Assembly: GCA_903863295.1 (NCBI GenBank)
Contig: CAIPBM010000036.1
Coordinates: 1-42,818, forward strand
Source: an uncultured Verrucomicrobiota bacterium
Lineage (GTDB): Bacteria; Verrucomicrobiota; Verrucomicrobiia; Methylacidiphilales; UBA1321
Length of the DNA stretch: 42,818 nucleotides
Reading direction: 5' to 3'
Shown here piece after piece: positions 1 to 9,077 of the stretch; the first letter of the stretch is position 1, and the number at the start of each line of letters is the position of its first letter. The notes under the pieces are model-generated. The model was not told the origin of the DNA. It did no database searches and saw nothing but the letters and a program-made list of their open reading frames with translations. Position numbers and translations under genes: made by a program.

Positions 1-22
1 GGTCTATGACCGTCGCTGAATT

Positions 23-60
23 TTGACGGAATTACGGAAGGCAGACGGAATTAACGGAAT
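23..60. repeat. Dispersed repeat, ACGGAATTA family, copy 1
   Basis: This 38-bp sequence is built on the core GACGGAATTAACGGAAT. It recurs almost unchanged at 31948-31985, where it lies between kdgK and eda. The two copies have the same length and differ by one inserted and one deleted base. It is itself made of near-repeats of the unit ACGGAATTA. Confidence 0.75.
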
Positions 61-71
61 TCTTGAATCCC

Positions 72-170
72 ATGCAACACCGTTACTTTGGCGATGTCGG
101 AGACTTCGGGAAGCATGGATTGCTAAGTACTCTCTGTGGATTGTTCGGAGAACAAAAGCTGTGGACGTAG
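72..170 (+). pseudogene. Possible N-terminal remnant of a hypothetical protein family
   Basis: A 32-codon frame starts at ATG 72 and reads MQHRYFGDVGDFGKHGLL before reaching TAG at 168-170. From memory, a family of uncharacterised proteins begins with an M-x-x-R-Y-x-G-D-I-G-D-F-G-K-Y-G-L-L-R pattern and is several hundred residues long. No continuation is visible in the other two frames downstream. I infer a truncated remnant, not a functional gene. The family match is by recall only. Confidence 0.35.
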
Positions 171-544
171 CAGTAATGATTTTTCGGCGTGGACGTGCCG
201 AGCTTACTTTATCCTAGCTACCGGCCTGCGAATGGAATTGGTGTGCTCCAGCCCGGAGCATATGGCCTCAACGCCATGGGAGCAGCACTTTACTTGGCAT
301 CAAAACGCACAAAAGAATTTGCCGACAGTGAGATCAATCCGCGATTTTTGCTGGATTCATCTGCAAGTCTTGTCATCTCTTCTAACCAAACTAATCGATC
401 GCGAAACGAACGGGATGCATCAAGCCTTAATTGCAGTAGCTCTAAATCAAACCAACGAAGCTCTTTCTTTTGGCCGGTCTCGGAGATCTTCATGATTTTA
501 TTAATGGAAAAAATGGGCAATACGTAGTTTCTTCTGAATTATAC

Positions 545-1879
545 CTAAGCCACAATCGGCATCGTCGGGAACTGGCGACCGAGGATGGGCAGGGAATTCG
601 TCTTGAGCCAATCTTGCAGGATGCTGGCGTAGACGCTGCGGAAATCAGTGTTGTATTGGATGTCGCCATCTTTCAGGTCGGCGGGGGCGAGGCTGGGTTC
701 GGCGCCGAGGAGGCCGGACTTGATTTTGCCTCCCATCAGGAACATCGGAGCCGCCGCGCCGTGATCGGTGCCGCCGCTGCCGTTCTGGGCGACTCGACGA
801 CCAAACTCGCTGAAGGTCATGATCATGACGCGGTCGAAGAGGCCCATCGCCTTTAAGTCATCGGTGAAGGCCTTGACGGAATCGCCCAATTCCTTGAGGC
901 GACCATCCTGGCTATTGCGTTGGTTGGTGTGGGTATCGTAGCCGCCTTGGGAGACGTAGAAGATACGAGTCGGCAGACCACCCGCGATCAATCGCGCCAC
1001 TAACTGGAGATTATTGGAGAGGCCCGATCTCGGATAAGGGGCATTGTTGGCCGTCTTGCTGGCAATCGCGCGGATTTTATCCGAGCTGACTTGCGCATCC
1101 ATGGACGTCCGTTCCAGGAAGTCGAGTGCGCTCTGGCCATTTTGCAACGTCACGGTGCCGGAAACCATGCTGACGCTGGCACCGGAATTGGAGGAGTTGG
1201 AAAAGAGGTCGTTCGGGTCGGGCGTATACATGTTCCGGTAGGCCAGACTCTCATCGTCGTTTGGGCTCGCACCCATGAAGCGATAGCTGTCGGGATTTTC
1301 CAGGGTGATGCCGGTTGGCGAATGCGAGGCGAAAGCCTGGGGCAGACGCGGTCCGATGTTGATCGCGATGGTCGGATCGCAACCCTGACAGGCGTTGTCG
1401 AAATAGCGTCCCAGCCAGCCATCGGTCAGGTACTTGTCCTCGTCGCTGGCCGTCTGCCAGATTTCGGTGGCGCGAAAGTGACTCCGGTTGGGATTTGGAT
1501 AACCGACGCCGTTGACGACCGCGAGATTGCCCGCGTCGTAAAGGCTCTTGAACCCGACCAGGCCGGGATTTAGTCCCAGCGTATCGTTGAGCGTTAAGAC
1601 CTGTTCCTTGGGAATGCTGATGGAGGGGCGGGCCTTGTAATAGTAATCGTTGGTATAAGGCACCACCGCGTTGAGGCCATCATTTCCGCCTGCGAGCTGA
1701 ATCAGAACCAGGATGGGACTGTCCTTGCCCGTGGTGACCTGCGTCAATGCGCCGTCTGCCTCTGCGTGGAGCGCGGAAAAAGTCTGCGCGACGAAGCTGG
1801 GAACTGTCCAGGTCAGGGCGCCACCGAGGAGAGTGGTGCGAAGAAAGTCACGTCGGGTAGTGAGGAGGGGATTATTCAT
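545..1879 (-). CDS. DUF1501 family secreted protein (Tat substrate)
   Basis: This is a 444-residue protein of the DUF1501 family, which belongs to the alkaline phosphatase-like superfamily and has no established substrate. The N-terminus has a twin-arginine motif (TRRDFLR, residues 8-14) followed by a hydrophobic stretch, so Tat export is likely. Family features include AGGNDGLNAVVPY near residue 63, FYVSQGGYDTHTNQ in the middle, and FSEFGRRVAQN with GGTDHGAAAPMFLMGG towards the C-terminus. It starts 4 nt downstream of the DUF1800 stop, so the two are surely co-transcribed. The pairing is common in Planctomycetes and Verrucomicrobia. Length is normal for the family. The function is unknown; a hydrolase acting outside the cytoplasm is an inference. 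Confidence 0.9.
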   Translation of the reverse strand: MNNPLLTTRRDFLRTTLLGGALTWTVPSFVAQTFSALHAEADGALTQVTTGKDSPILVLIQLAGGNDGLNAVVPYTNDYYYKARPSISIPKEQVLTLNDTLGLNPGLVGFKSLYDAGNLAVVNGVGYPNPNRSHFRATEIWQTASDEDKYLTDGWLGRYFDNACQGCDPTIAINIGPRLPQAFASHSPTGITLENPDSYRFMGASPNDDESLAYRNMYTPDPNDLFSNSSNSGASVSMVSGTVTLQNGQSALDFLERTSMDAQVSSDKIRAIASKTANNAPYPRSGLSNNLQLVARLIAGGLPTRIFYVSQGGYDTHTNQRNSQDGRLKELGDSVKAFTDDLKAMGLFDRVMIMTFSEFGRRVAQNGSGGTDHGAAAPMFLMGGKIKSGLLGAEPSLAPADLKDGDIQYNTDFRSVYASILQDWLKTNSLPILGRQFPTMPIVA

Positions 1880-1883
1880 GGCG

Positions 1884-3356
1884 TCAGGTCAGTTGGTATT
1901 CCGGCGTGCACATCAGCAGCCGGATTGATTTGCGGATGTCAGACTCTTCGATGGGGGACTTGGATTTTAGGAAATCGTGGATCGAATTGACGCGTTGCGC
2001 CTTGAGCTGCGCATTGAGGAAGCGGTTCTGGAGGGCATCGAGAAAAACATCCGGCGCACTCAGGTCAATGGCGGTAAAGAGCGACTTGACGTCCGCCGGA
2101 GCGATCTGCGCCAGGCCATCTTCCGAGATGCTATTCATCAGGCTCCTGACCTGACCTTGCAGTCCGGGCAGGGGAACCCGGTCACCTTCCACCAGCGCTG
2201 CAGCGAAATTGTACCGGTTGAGCAGATTGTTCGTCGTGATCCAGGCGATGCCTCCATCCCATCCCTTCACATTGGGGGGCTGGAACAATTCTTGTCCGAG
2301 CAGGGAGAGCATGCCCAGACACATGGCCTGCGTCGGCAAAGGGGCTTGAAGCTGGTGCGTGGCGGCGATCAGCCATTGCACCGGGCTCTTGATTTGAGAG
2401 CGAATGATGTCGGGCGCATAAAACTCATGGGACGTGAAGATCGTTCGCATGAGATGCTTGATGTCCATGCCGCTCTTCTGGAAATCGGCAGCCAGGGCCT
2501 CCACGACTGGTTGCGAAGGTTGATCCTGGACGAAGAAGCGCCAGAGCCGGGCGGTAATAAACTTCGCGCATTGCGGCTGCGCGCAAATCATGTTCAAGAC
2601 ATCTTCACCGGTGAAATTTCCCGTCTGCCCAAAGACGGTTTTCGGACCGTTATCATGGTTGCCGGGATGATATTGGTAATGGAGGTGATCTTTATCGAAG
2701 CCCCATCCGGTATAGGCCTTTGCGGCCTGCTGGATGTCCTGTTCCGTATAGTGACCCTCACCCAAAGTAAAAAGCTCCATCACCTCGCGGGCGAAATTTT
2801 CATTGGGATGGCCCTTATAGCTGGTCGCCCCGTCCAGGTAACGAAGCATGGCAGGGTCTTCGGAAACGGCCACCAGCAACTGACTAAACTGGCTGGTGGC
2901 ATTTTGCCGGAAGGTCTCATTCTGGAGCCAGAGGAAATAGGGCATCCGCACTTTCTCAAAACTGGTGGCAAAGTGACCGTGCCAGAAAAGAGTCATCTTT
3001 TCCTGGAAAGGACGTGGCCCCAGCGCCATCCGGCGAAGCCACCAATAGCGCAAGTCGGCGATCTGGGTGCGCTCTTCCTGATCCTGCTGCTGCTGGAGCA
3101 TCCGGCGGGTTTCGGGATCAGCCGCATTGCGAATGGCCTCGCGCCGGGCCAGAAAGTTGGGGTCCGGTTGAGCCCAGTCGGGCGCGGGAGTCGTATCGGG
3201 GATTTTTTCGTAATCGACCAACCACGAGACCGCACGGTTGAGGCCCATCAGGCGCAAATTTTCGATATCCTGAGGACTCCCGCCGAAACCGGCGCGATTC
3301 ATCAAGTGGGCGGCCGTCGCCGTATTCCACTGAGAGGCGGGCAGTGGTTCTAACAT
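1884..3356 (-). CDS. DUF1800 family protein
   Basis: This is a 490-residue DUF1800 protein, the first gene of a two-gene operon with DUF1501. Diagnostic stretches are HLMNRAGFG near residue 17, the block around EKMTLFWHGHFATS, DPAMLRYLDG, then PNENFAREVMELFTLGEGHY and AAKAYTGWGF. A C-terminal PPNVKGWDGG completes the family pattern. The family has no known biochemical role. I see no signal peptide at the N-terminus (MLEPLPASQW), in contrast to the Tat signal of its partner. It could remain cytoplasmic or be carried out in complex with DUF1501; the latter is speculation. The gene is divergent from malQ. Confidence 0.9.
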   Translation of the reverse strand: MLEPLPASQWNTATAAHLMNRAGFGGSPQDIENLRLMGLNRAVSWLVDYEKIPDTTPAPDWAQPDPNFLARREAIRNAADPETRRMLQQQQDQEERTQIADLRYWWLRRMALGPRPFQEKMTLFWHGHFATSFEKVRMPYFLWLQNETFRQNATSQFSQLLVAVSEDPAMLRYLDGATSYKGHPNENFAREVMELFTLGEGHYTEQDIQQAAKAYTGWGFDKDHLHYQYHPGNHDNGPKTVFGQTGNFTGEDVLNMICAQPQCAKFITARLWRFFVQDQPSQPVVEALAADFQKSGMDIKHLMRTIFTSHEFYAPDIIRSQIKSPVQWLIAATHQLQAPLPTQAMCLGMLSLLGQELFQPPNVKGWDGGIAWITTNNLLNRYNFAAALVEGDRVPLPGLQGQVRSLMNSISEDGLAQIAPADVKSLFTAIDLSAPDVFLDALQNRFLNAQLKAQRVNSIHDFLKSKSPIEESDIRKSIRLLMCTPEYQLT

Positions 3357-3505
3357 ATCTATTCTTTAAACCATCAAAATAGGCTCTAGTTGCGAAAAAA
3401 CAAGCTATCCCCCAGGGGCCTGTCGTCCTCGCGGAGTCATCACCAGGATTCGTCACACCGCAGGCTTGCGGGAAAGAGGCATTGGCCGTTACCCTTGGCT
3501 CCGTT

Positions 3506-5221
3506 ATGGCCAACCCTGCTTACCCACGACTTGCCGGTATGTTGGTACCTGCGTTTGCTTTGCGACATGAAAAGGACTTTGGTATCGGCGATACCGAGGC
3601 GGTGCGGCAGGCCATCACGTTTTGCGCCGAACAGAAGCTGGGACTTCTGCAACTCTTGCCCATCAACGAAACCGGGGCAGACAACAGTCCCTACAACGCC
3701 ATCAGCTCCGTGGCACTTGACCCCATCTATCTCTCGCTTACTCCGGAGCAAGTCCCCGGTCTGTTGCCTCAAACCCTGACGGAGGTTTTCCCCGATTCTG
3801 TGCGCGCCGAACTGCAGGCGGGCCCGGTGCGTTATCAGCGGGTGAAGCAACTCAAGCTGGAGGTTCTTTCTCACGCCTATGTCGAATTTGAGGCAGTTGA
3901 TCTCCATACCGGTACAGACCGGGCCTATGAATTCCAGGCCTTTGTGGAAAGCAACATGGGCTGGCTGCCTGGGTACACGCTCTTCCGCACTCTGCTCAAC
4001 GAATATCATGGGAATGCGCTGTGGCATCAATGGATCCCGGAGCACCAGAATCTTGAGGCAGCGGAAATCTGGCTGGCCACGGCCCCGGAACGGGAAGAAC
4101 TGGTTCGTTACCGCCAATTCACGGCCTACGTCCAGTGGATCGCGTGGCGGCAATGGGCCGACGTGCGGGATTGGGCGGACAAGAACAAGGTGCGCTTGGT
4201 GGGCGATATCCCCTTCGGCATCAGCCGGTATAGCGCGGATGTCTGGTCAGAGCGGGAGCTGTTTGACCTGACCTGGTCGGGTGGCGCTCCGCCGGAACCT
4301 TTCTTTGCCGGCGACGAGTTCCTCCGCCGTTGGGGCCAGAACTGGGGCATCCCGCTTTACAATTGGGATGCGCATCGGGCGCAGGATTTTACCTGGTGGC
4401 GTCTCCGGGTGAAGGCCACCAGCCTCATTTTTCACGCGTTCCGTATCGACCATGTCCTCGGCTTTTTCCGGCTCTATAGCTTCCCTTGGCAACCGCAGGA
4501 GAACAGCGCCTTCGCGGATCTCACCACAACTCAGGCGGAGGAGAAAACCGGGGGCCGCCTGCCCCACTTTATTCCCCGTGAAGACGAGCCGGAGGAAAAC
4601 GCGGAGCTCAATTGCGCAGATGGGGAAGCTCTCCTCAAGATGATCCAGAAGGCAGCGGGTTCGACTGCAGTGGTCGCAGAGGATCTCGGCGTCGTTCCCA
4701 AGTATGTTCCGCCGTTGCTGGAAAAACTCGGTATCCCCGGTTTTTCCATTCCTCAATTTCTGACCGATCCGGAGACGCACGAGTTCACGCCTCGGGAGAA
4801 GATGGCCGAGATCAGCATCGCGACTTGGGGGACGCACGACCACGCCCCATTGCTCGTTTGGTACCACGATTTGACCCGCCGTTGGCATGGCCCGAATGGG
4901 CATGAAGCCTGGCTGGAATTACAGCGCCTGATGCGGTTCCTGGGCCAGAACGAAAATGAACCGCCGGTTCTATTGACCGAGAAGCTGCATGAGGCATTTC
5001 TCGCTGCCTTGCTTGAGTCGAAGTCCTGCTGGGCGATCTTCGTCATCAGCGATATCTTCGCGGTCGACTGGCGCTTCAATCAACCCGGCACGGCGACTGA
5101 CGAGAACTGGAGCCAGCGTCTGGATCGTCCGCTCTCGGCCTACAAACAGGATGCGATTATCGGCCCGAAGCTCCAGTTCCTCCGCGAGGAAATCATCAAG
5201 GCCCAGCGCGCGCCGGAATAG
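3506..5221 (+). CDS. malQ: 4-alpha-glucanotransferase (amylomaltase, GH77)
   Basis: MalQ transfers segments of alpha-1,4-glucans between maltodextrins and acts in cytoplasmic maltose and glycogen metabolism. The protein has 571 residues from ATG 3506. That is longer than Thermus amylomaltase (about 500) and shorter than E. coli MalQ (about 690). The N-terminal GIGD, LLPINETG and SPYNAISSVALDP stretches are typical GH77. The three catalytic acids are visible: Asp in FRIDHVLGFF (about residue 315), Glu in VVAEDLGVVP (about 392) and Asp in GTHDHAP (about 445), where GTHDN is more usual. An in-frame TTG at 3482 has an AGAGG only 2 nt upstream, so the start is uncertain. No other glycogen gene is adjacent. 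Confidence 0.93.
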   Translation: MANPAYPRLAGMLVPAFALRHEKDFGIGDTEAVRQAITFCAEQKLGLLQLLPINETGADNSPYNAISSVALDPIYLSLTPEQVPGLLPQTLTEVFPDSVRAELQAGPVRYQRVKQLKLEVLSHAYVEFEAVDLHTGTDRAYEFQAFVESNMGWLPGYTLFRTLLNEYHGNALWHQWIPEHQNLEAAEIWLATAPEREELVRYRQFTAYVQWIAWRQWADVRDWADKNKVRLVGDIPFGISRYSADVWSERELFDLTWSGGAPPEPFFAGDEFLRRWGQNWGIPLYNWDAHRAQDFTWWRLRVKATSLIFHAFRIDHVLGFFRLYSFPWQPQENSAFADLTTTQAEEKTGGRLPHFIPREDEPEENAELNCADGEALLKMIQKAAGSTAVVAEDLGVVPKYVPPLLEKLGIPGFSIPQFLTDPETHEFTPREKMAEISIATWGTHDHAPLLVWYHDLTRRWHGPNGHEAWLELQRLMRFLGQNENEPPVLLTEKLHEAFLAALLESKSCWAIFVISDIFAVDWRFNQPGTATDENWSQRLDRPLSAYKQDAIIGPKLQFLREEIIKAQRAPE

Positions 5222-5233
5222 GCTGAACCTAGC

Positions 5234-5644
5234 CTAATTCAGGCCCAGATCGGGCGTACCCGGTGAGTCACTGGTGCGCCGGGAAAGTATCGCATAACGC
5301 TGGTTCTTGAGCGACTCCAGGGCGACCTTCTCCTGCGGGTTCAACCAGGCTTCATTAAGCCGATTCAACCAGGTCTTGGTTCGGATCATGAGCATGCAGT
5401 TCACGATCGCGAGAAAAGAGGTGAAGCTCATCAGGGCAAAGCCACTGAGGGGTACTTCATGGGCAGCCCGGAAAGTGAAAAGGCCCTGGAAAAGCACCAG
5501 CAAGGCGATAGCCAGATAAAGGATCGTCACCTGACGTTTTAAATCCTGATCTGCCCGCCGGAGATACTCCGAGGAGCGGAGGATGTGCGCCTCCAGTTGA
5601 CGCTCGCGGATGGCAACGTCTTGTAGTGATTCCTCTGGGCTCAT
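5234..5644 (-). CDS. Small membrane protein of unknown function
   Basis: I do not recognise this family. From ATG 5644 it has 136 residues. An amphipathic, charged N-terminal helix with likely coiled-coil character (RERQLEAHILRSSEYLRRAD) is followed by two hydrophobic segments (about residues 40-58 and 66-85) and a basic C-terminal tail. A GTG at 5678-5680 would add 12 residues and overlap the end of rnr by 8 nt. It has an AGAGG just upstream, so translational coupling to rnr is possible. It is probably co-transcribed with rnr. Confidence 0.65.
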   Translation of the reverse strand: MSPEESLQDVAIRERQLEAHILRSSEYLRRADQDLKRQVTILYLAIALLVLFQGLFTFRAAHEVPLSGFALMSFTSFLAIVNCMLMIRTKTWLNRLNEAWLNPQEKVALESLKNQRYAILSRRTSDSPGTPDLGLN

Positions 5645-5672
5645 AGTTATGAGTTTAGCACATCTTTTGCCA

Positions 5673-8096
5673 TTAAACACGTCCTCTGGATGAAATTTTT
5701 AGTAGATTTTGCTTTGAAATGCGGAAATCGACTTGTTGTCTCCCCAAATCAACGGTGGCCACTTCCACCTGGATGGATTGTCCGGCGCGAAGAATGACCT
5801 TGGTGCGCTGTCCCTGAAGCTCCAGGCGTTGGGGGCTGAAGATAAACAAGTCTCCTTCCAAGGCGGAAAGCGGTACCATTCCTTGGACGACAAATTCGGG
5901 TAATTGAACCAGGAGTCCCGAGGAGCGGACCTCCTGGATCAAGGCTTGGAAAGAGGTGCGTTTTGTGGCGTGGGCTTGCCGGTCAAAGTATTCAAGCTTC
6001 TTGAGTTTGACCGACTCCTGCTCGGCCTCGGCCGCAGAGCGTTCCGTGGTCGAAAGATGCAGGGCCAGCCGGGAGAGGTTATCATAGCCGAAGTCCCGGG
6101 TGTCCCGCGCCTGACCGAAAAGAACGCGGTGGACGACCAGATCCGAGTAGCGCCGGATCGGTGAGGTGAAGTGGGTATAATTGATCTTGGCCAGGCCGTA
6201 ATGGCCGAGCGGCTTGGGACTATACATGGCGCGCTTGAGCGACTTGAGCAGGCCGATCTTGACCACACTTTCCCCGGGCTGACCACGCACCTTGTTGAGA
6301 AGCTTCTGGATTTCTCCGCGCTGGGTCAGGTCGCCACAGGAATAGCCCATCGACTTGGCTTGCGCGCGGAATTCCTCCAGGCGCCCCGGATCGGGCGTCT
6401 CATGGATGCGATAGAGACCGGGGCGACCGCGCCGCTTAAGTTCGAGCGCCACAACCTCGTTGGCCAGGAGCATGAATTCCTCGATGAGTTGGTGTGAGAT
6501 GTCGTTCTCCGTCCTCTCCAGATGAGTCGGGATACCAAGTTCATCGACGCGGACTTTCACTTCCGGAAAATCGAGATCGAGTGCGCCCTTCGCGAAGCGG
6601 CGCTTGCGGAGCAACTGCGCCATGTCGTTGAGCGCATGAAGATGACCGCAGAGGGGAGTGGTCGCTGGTTTGCGGAGCTGCGCGAAGGCTTCCTTGTAAG
6701 TGAAGCGTTTCGCGCTGTGAATGATCCCGGCGGCGAACCGGAACGACTTGATCTCGCCCCGCTTGTCGAGCGTGACGATGGCGGTCTTGACCAGCCGGTC
6801 GACATGCGGTTGCAGCGAGCAGATGCCGTTACTGAGCTTTTCGGGTAACATCGGAATGACCCGGTCCACGAGGTAAATGCTGTTCCCACGCGACCGCGCT
6901 TCAATGTCGAGCGCGGAGCCGGTCTGCACGTAATGCGAGACGTCGGCGATGTGGATGAAAATCTCAAAGTCGCCCTGGGGTGTGATCTGGTAAGAGAGAG
7001 CATCGTCGAAATCCTTCGCGTCGTCCGGGTCGATGGTCAGGGTGAAGATTTTGCGGAAATCCTCGCGCCGGGCGATTTCTTCCGGCGGAATTTGGGCGGA
7101 GATATCGGCGGCTTCCTGCTCGACGTTTTCCGGGAAGGACGTGGGCAGGTCGTGCTTACGGATGATCGAAAGGAGATCGACACCGGGTGCGTCGGGATCG
7201 CCAAGCACTTCGGTGATCACGCCTTCCGGCGGCTTGCGGCGGTCGGGCCAGTCCTTGAGCTCGACGACGACTTTCTGGCCGATTTGCGAGAGGTCGGCGG
7301 GAGGGCGCACCGAGATGTCGTGGGGGATGCGGGTTTCGTCGGGCAGGACGTAATAGAACATCGGTGTCTTGCGGAGCGTGCCGACAAGCTGACGCCGCTT
7401 GCGCTGCAGGACTTTCACCACTTCGCCGCGGAGACGGCTGTCGCGCTGGCGCCCATGCTGTTCCTTGAGGCGGGCCAGGACGAGATCGCCATGGAAAGCG
7501 GTGCCAGTATCTTCCGCACCGACGTAGAAGTCGGGTTCGGCCGGATCGATCGGGACGAGGAAGCCGAAGCCGCGCTCGTTCATTTGCAGCCGGCCCACGG
7601 AAAAGCCGAGGCGCTTGGGCAGGATATAGAGGCTATGGCGCACCTGCATGATGCGTCCGGCTTTTTCTTCCTCGGCCAGGAAGTCGGCAAAAGCGTCCGT
7701 CTCCTCGGGGGAAACATGAAGCCGACGGGCCAGGGCCTTCTCATCGAGAGGCTGGTAACCGCGATCCGTCAGGAGCGGAATGAGGGCCTCCCGCCAGTGG
7801 ACGCCCGCGGCAGACTTGGGTTCCCGGAGGAGGGGTGGCTGAGCCTGAGAAGGAGGCCGGGGTTTGAAGCTGGCAGCGGGAAGGGGAGGCGGCTGAGCAC
7901 CGCGACGCGGTTGAGGCTTGGGATAACCACCCGATTTGGGCAGGGGCGGCGGTTGCGCACCGCGCAGGGGCTTGTGCTTCGGATGAGAAGCGGATTTATG
8001 CTTGGGAGAGGATTGTTTCCCTCGGGGAGCCCCTTGCTGAGGGCTCGGTTTTGGGTTGGCGTTCGGATTAGGGCGGCGTCGCCGCGGTCTGTTCAT
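5673..8096 (-). CDS. rnr: Ribonuclease R
   Basis: RNase R is a processive 3'-5' exoribonuclease that degrades structured RNA and takes part in mRNA and rRNA quality control. The 807-residue protein has an unusual basic, proline-rich N-terminal region (residues 1-95) in which RGAQPPPLP occurs twice. A winged-helix domain follows (about 98-160), then a cold-shock domain with ERGFGFLVP (about 165-235). Next come a second OB fold and the RNB catalytic domain, where DPDDAKDFDDA (356-366) supplies the metal-binding aspartates. A C-terminal S1 domain ends the protein almost directly, without the long lysine-rich tail of E. coli RNase R. The basic region has in effect moved to the N-terminus. Confidence 0.95.
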   Translation of the reverse strand: MNRPRRRRPNPNANPKPSPQQGAPRGKQSSPKHKSASHPKHKPLRGAQPPPLPKSGGYPKPQPRRGAQPPPLPAASFKPRPPSQAQPPLLREPKSAAGVHWREALIPLLTDRGYQPLDEKALARRLHVSPEETDAFADFLAEEEKAGRIMQVRHSLYILPKRLGFSVGRLQMNERGFGFLVPIDPAEPDFYVGAEDTGTAFHGDLVLARLKEQHGRQRDSRLRGEVVKVLQRKRRQLVGTLRKTPMFYYVLPDETRIPHDISVRPPADLSQIGQKVVVELKDWPDRRKPPEGVITEVLGDPDAPGVDLLSIIRKHDLPTSFPENVEQEAADISAQIPPEEIARREDFRKIFTLTIDPDDAKDFDDALSYQITPQGDFEIFIHIADVSHYVQTGSALDIEARSRGNSIYLVDRVIPMLPEKLSNGICSLQPHVDRLVKTAIVTLDKRGEIKSFRFAAGIIHSAKRFTYKEAFAQLRKPATTPLCGHLHALNDMAQLLRKRRFAKGALDLDFPEVKVRVDELGIPTHLERTENDISHQLIEEFMLLANEVVALELKRRGRPGLYRIHETPDPGRLEEFRAQAKSMGYSCGDLTQRGEIQKLLNKVRGQPGESVVKIGLLKSLKRAMYSPKPLGHYGLAKINYTHFTSPIRRYSDLVVHRVLFGQARDTRDFGYDNLSRLALHLSTTERSAAEAEQESVKLKKLEYFDRQAHATKRTSFQALIQEVRSSGLLVQLPEFVVQGMVPLSALEGDLFIFSPQRLELQGQRTKVILRAGQSIQVEVATVDLGRQQVDFRISKQNLLKISSRGRV

Positions 8097-8174
8097 TTTG
8101 AAATAGAGTGTAGGGAGGTATTACCGCACGGGCGGTTGAAGATGTCGAGGTGGGAGATAGCTTGGTAAGCGCCA

Positions 8175-8972
8175 CTACCGACTGATTGGGGGCTCGGTGA
8201 TTTTACCTGTGACTTCGTGCACATAAGCCTCCGCCGCCGTGCGAATAGCAGAAGCGACATCCGCCTTGGCCACGGCGAACTTGGGCCGGAACCAGGGGAA
8301 CAGACCGACGAGATCATGGGTGACGAGAATCTGGCCTCCACAATGGGGACCGGAGCCGATGCCAATCGTGGGGATGGTGAGCCGGTTAGTGATTTCCCGG
8401 GCCAATTCCGGTTCGACCAGTTCCAGCACGACGGCGAAGGCCCCGGCCTCCTCCACGGCGAGGGCATCAACCAGAAGGCGTTCTTTTTCGGAATCAGACC
8501 GGCCCTTGATGGAGTATTTGCCCTCCAGCTTGATGTTCTGCGGAAGCATGCCGATATGGCTCATGACGGCGATACCGGCTTCCCGCAAGGCGCGAATTTC
8601 GGGGACAACTTCCACGCCGCCCTCGAGCTTGATTGCCTCGGCACCGGCCTCGGTGAGAATGTGGGCATTGGCCACCGCGTTCTGCGCCGTCTGATAGGTG
8701 TGATAGGGAAGATCACCGACAATGAGCGCCCTGGTCTGGGCCCGTGCGACCGCCGCAATGTGGTGGCGCATCTCCGCCAGCGTGACCTGCGTGGTATCGG
8801 GATAGCCGAGCACAACCATGCCGACGGAGTCGCCGACAAGGATGACCGGCACGCCAGCTTCATCAAGTAGCCGGGCGGTGGGATAATCGTACGCTGTGAG
8901 GGCGGCGATATGTTCGCCGCGTGACTTGGCGCTGCGGATGAAGTCGGGGGTGATTTTTATGGTGCGATCCAT
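8175..8972 (-). CDS. panB: 3-methyl-2-oxobutanoate hydroxymethyltransferase
   Basis: PanB makes ketopantoate from 2-oxoisovalerate and 5,10-methylenetetrahydrofolate, the first committed step of pantothenate and CoA synthesis. From ATG 8972 the protein has 265 residues, close to E. coli PanB (264). Conserved elements are ALTAYDYPTARL, the metal-site loop VILVGDSVGMVVLG, GAEAIKLEGG, and the later VEEAGAFAVVLELVE and TIGIGSGPHCGGQILV. An in-frame ATG at 8984 would add 4 residues. The open frame extends to 9095, but that extension runs into a dispersed repeat and is unlikely to be coding. panC and panD are not in the window. Confidence 0.94.
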   Translation of the reverse strand: MDRTIKITPDFIRSAKSRGEHIAALTAYDYPTARLLDEAGVPVILVGDSVGMVVLGYPDTTQVTLAEMRHHIAAVARAQTRALIVGDLPYHTYQTAQNAVANAHILTEAGAEAIKLEGGVEVVPEIRALREAGIAVMSHIGMLPQNIKLEGKYSIKGRSDSEKERLLVDALAVEEAGAFAVVLELVEPELAREITNRLTIPTIGIGSGPHCGGQILVTHDLVGLFPWFRPKFAVAKADVASAIRTAAEAYVHEVTGKITEPPISR

Positions 8973-9077
8973 TTCAGGCAACATAACGCGCTCAACGGTT
9001 TTGGAAAGGGTGGTGCTGCGATCTGAGTAAAATGGAGATTCCCGTAGGCATTCTCGGTGAAAGTTCAACTCAGAAAT

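Larger units (their letters stand above)
1..544. other. Gap with gene remnant and dispersed repeat
   Basis: No convincing intact gene is seen in this stretch. It holds a 38-bp dispersed repeat at 23-60, a short open frame at 72-170 that looks like the beginning of a known hypothetical family, and a weak GTG-start frame at 189-527. That frame contains a protein-like stretch (YGLNAMGAALYLASK) but a ragged, serine-rich C-terminus. The DNA is poorer in GC than its neighbours. I read it as decayed or inserted DNA downstream of the DUF1501 gene. Confidence 0.5.

Noticed and set aside
1977-3353. 458-codon plus-strand frame opposite the DUF1800 gene
   Set aside because: DUF1800 is clearly the coding strand by conserved motifs. 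The opposite frame is low in recognisable sequence and has no ribosome-binding site.
6933-8168. 411-codon plus-strand frame opposite rnr
   Set aside because: RNase R domains are continuous on the minus strand. The antisense frame has no family match that I recognise.
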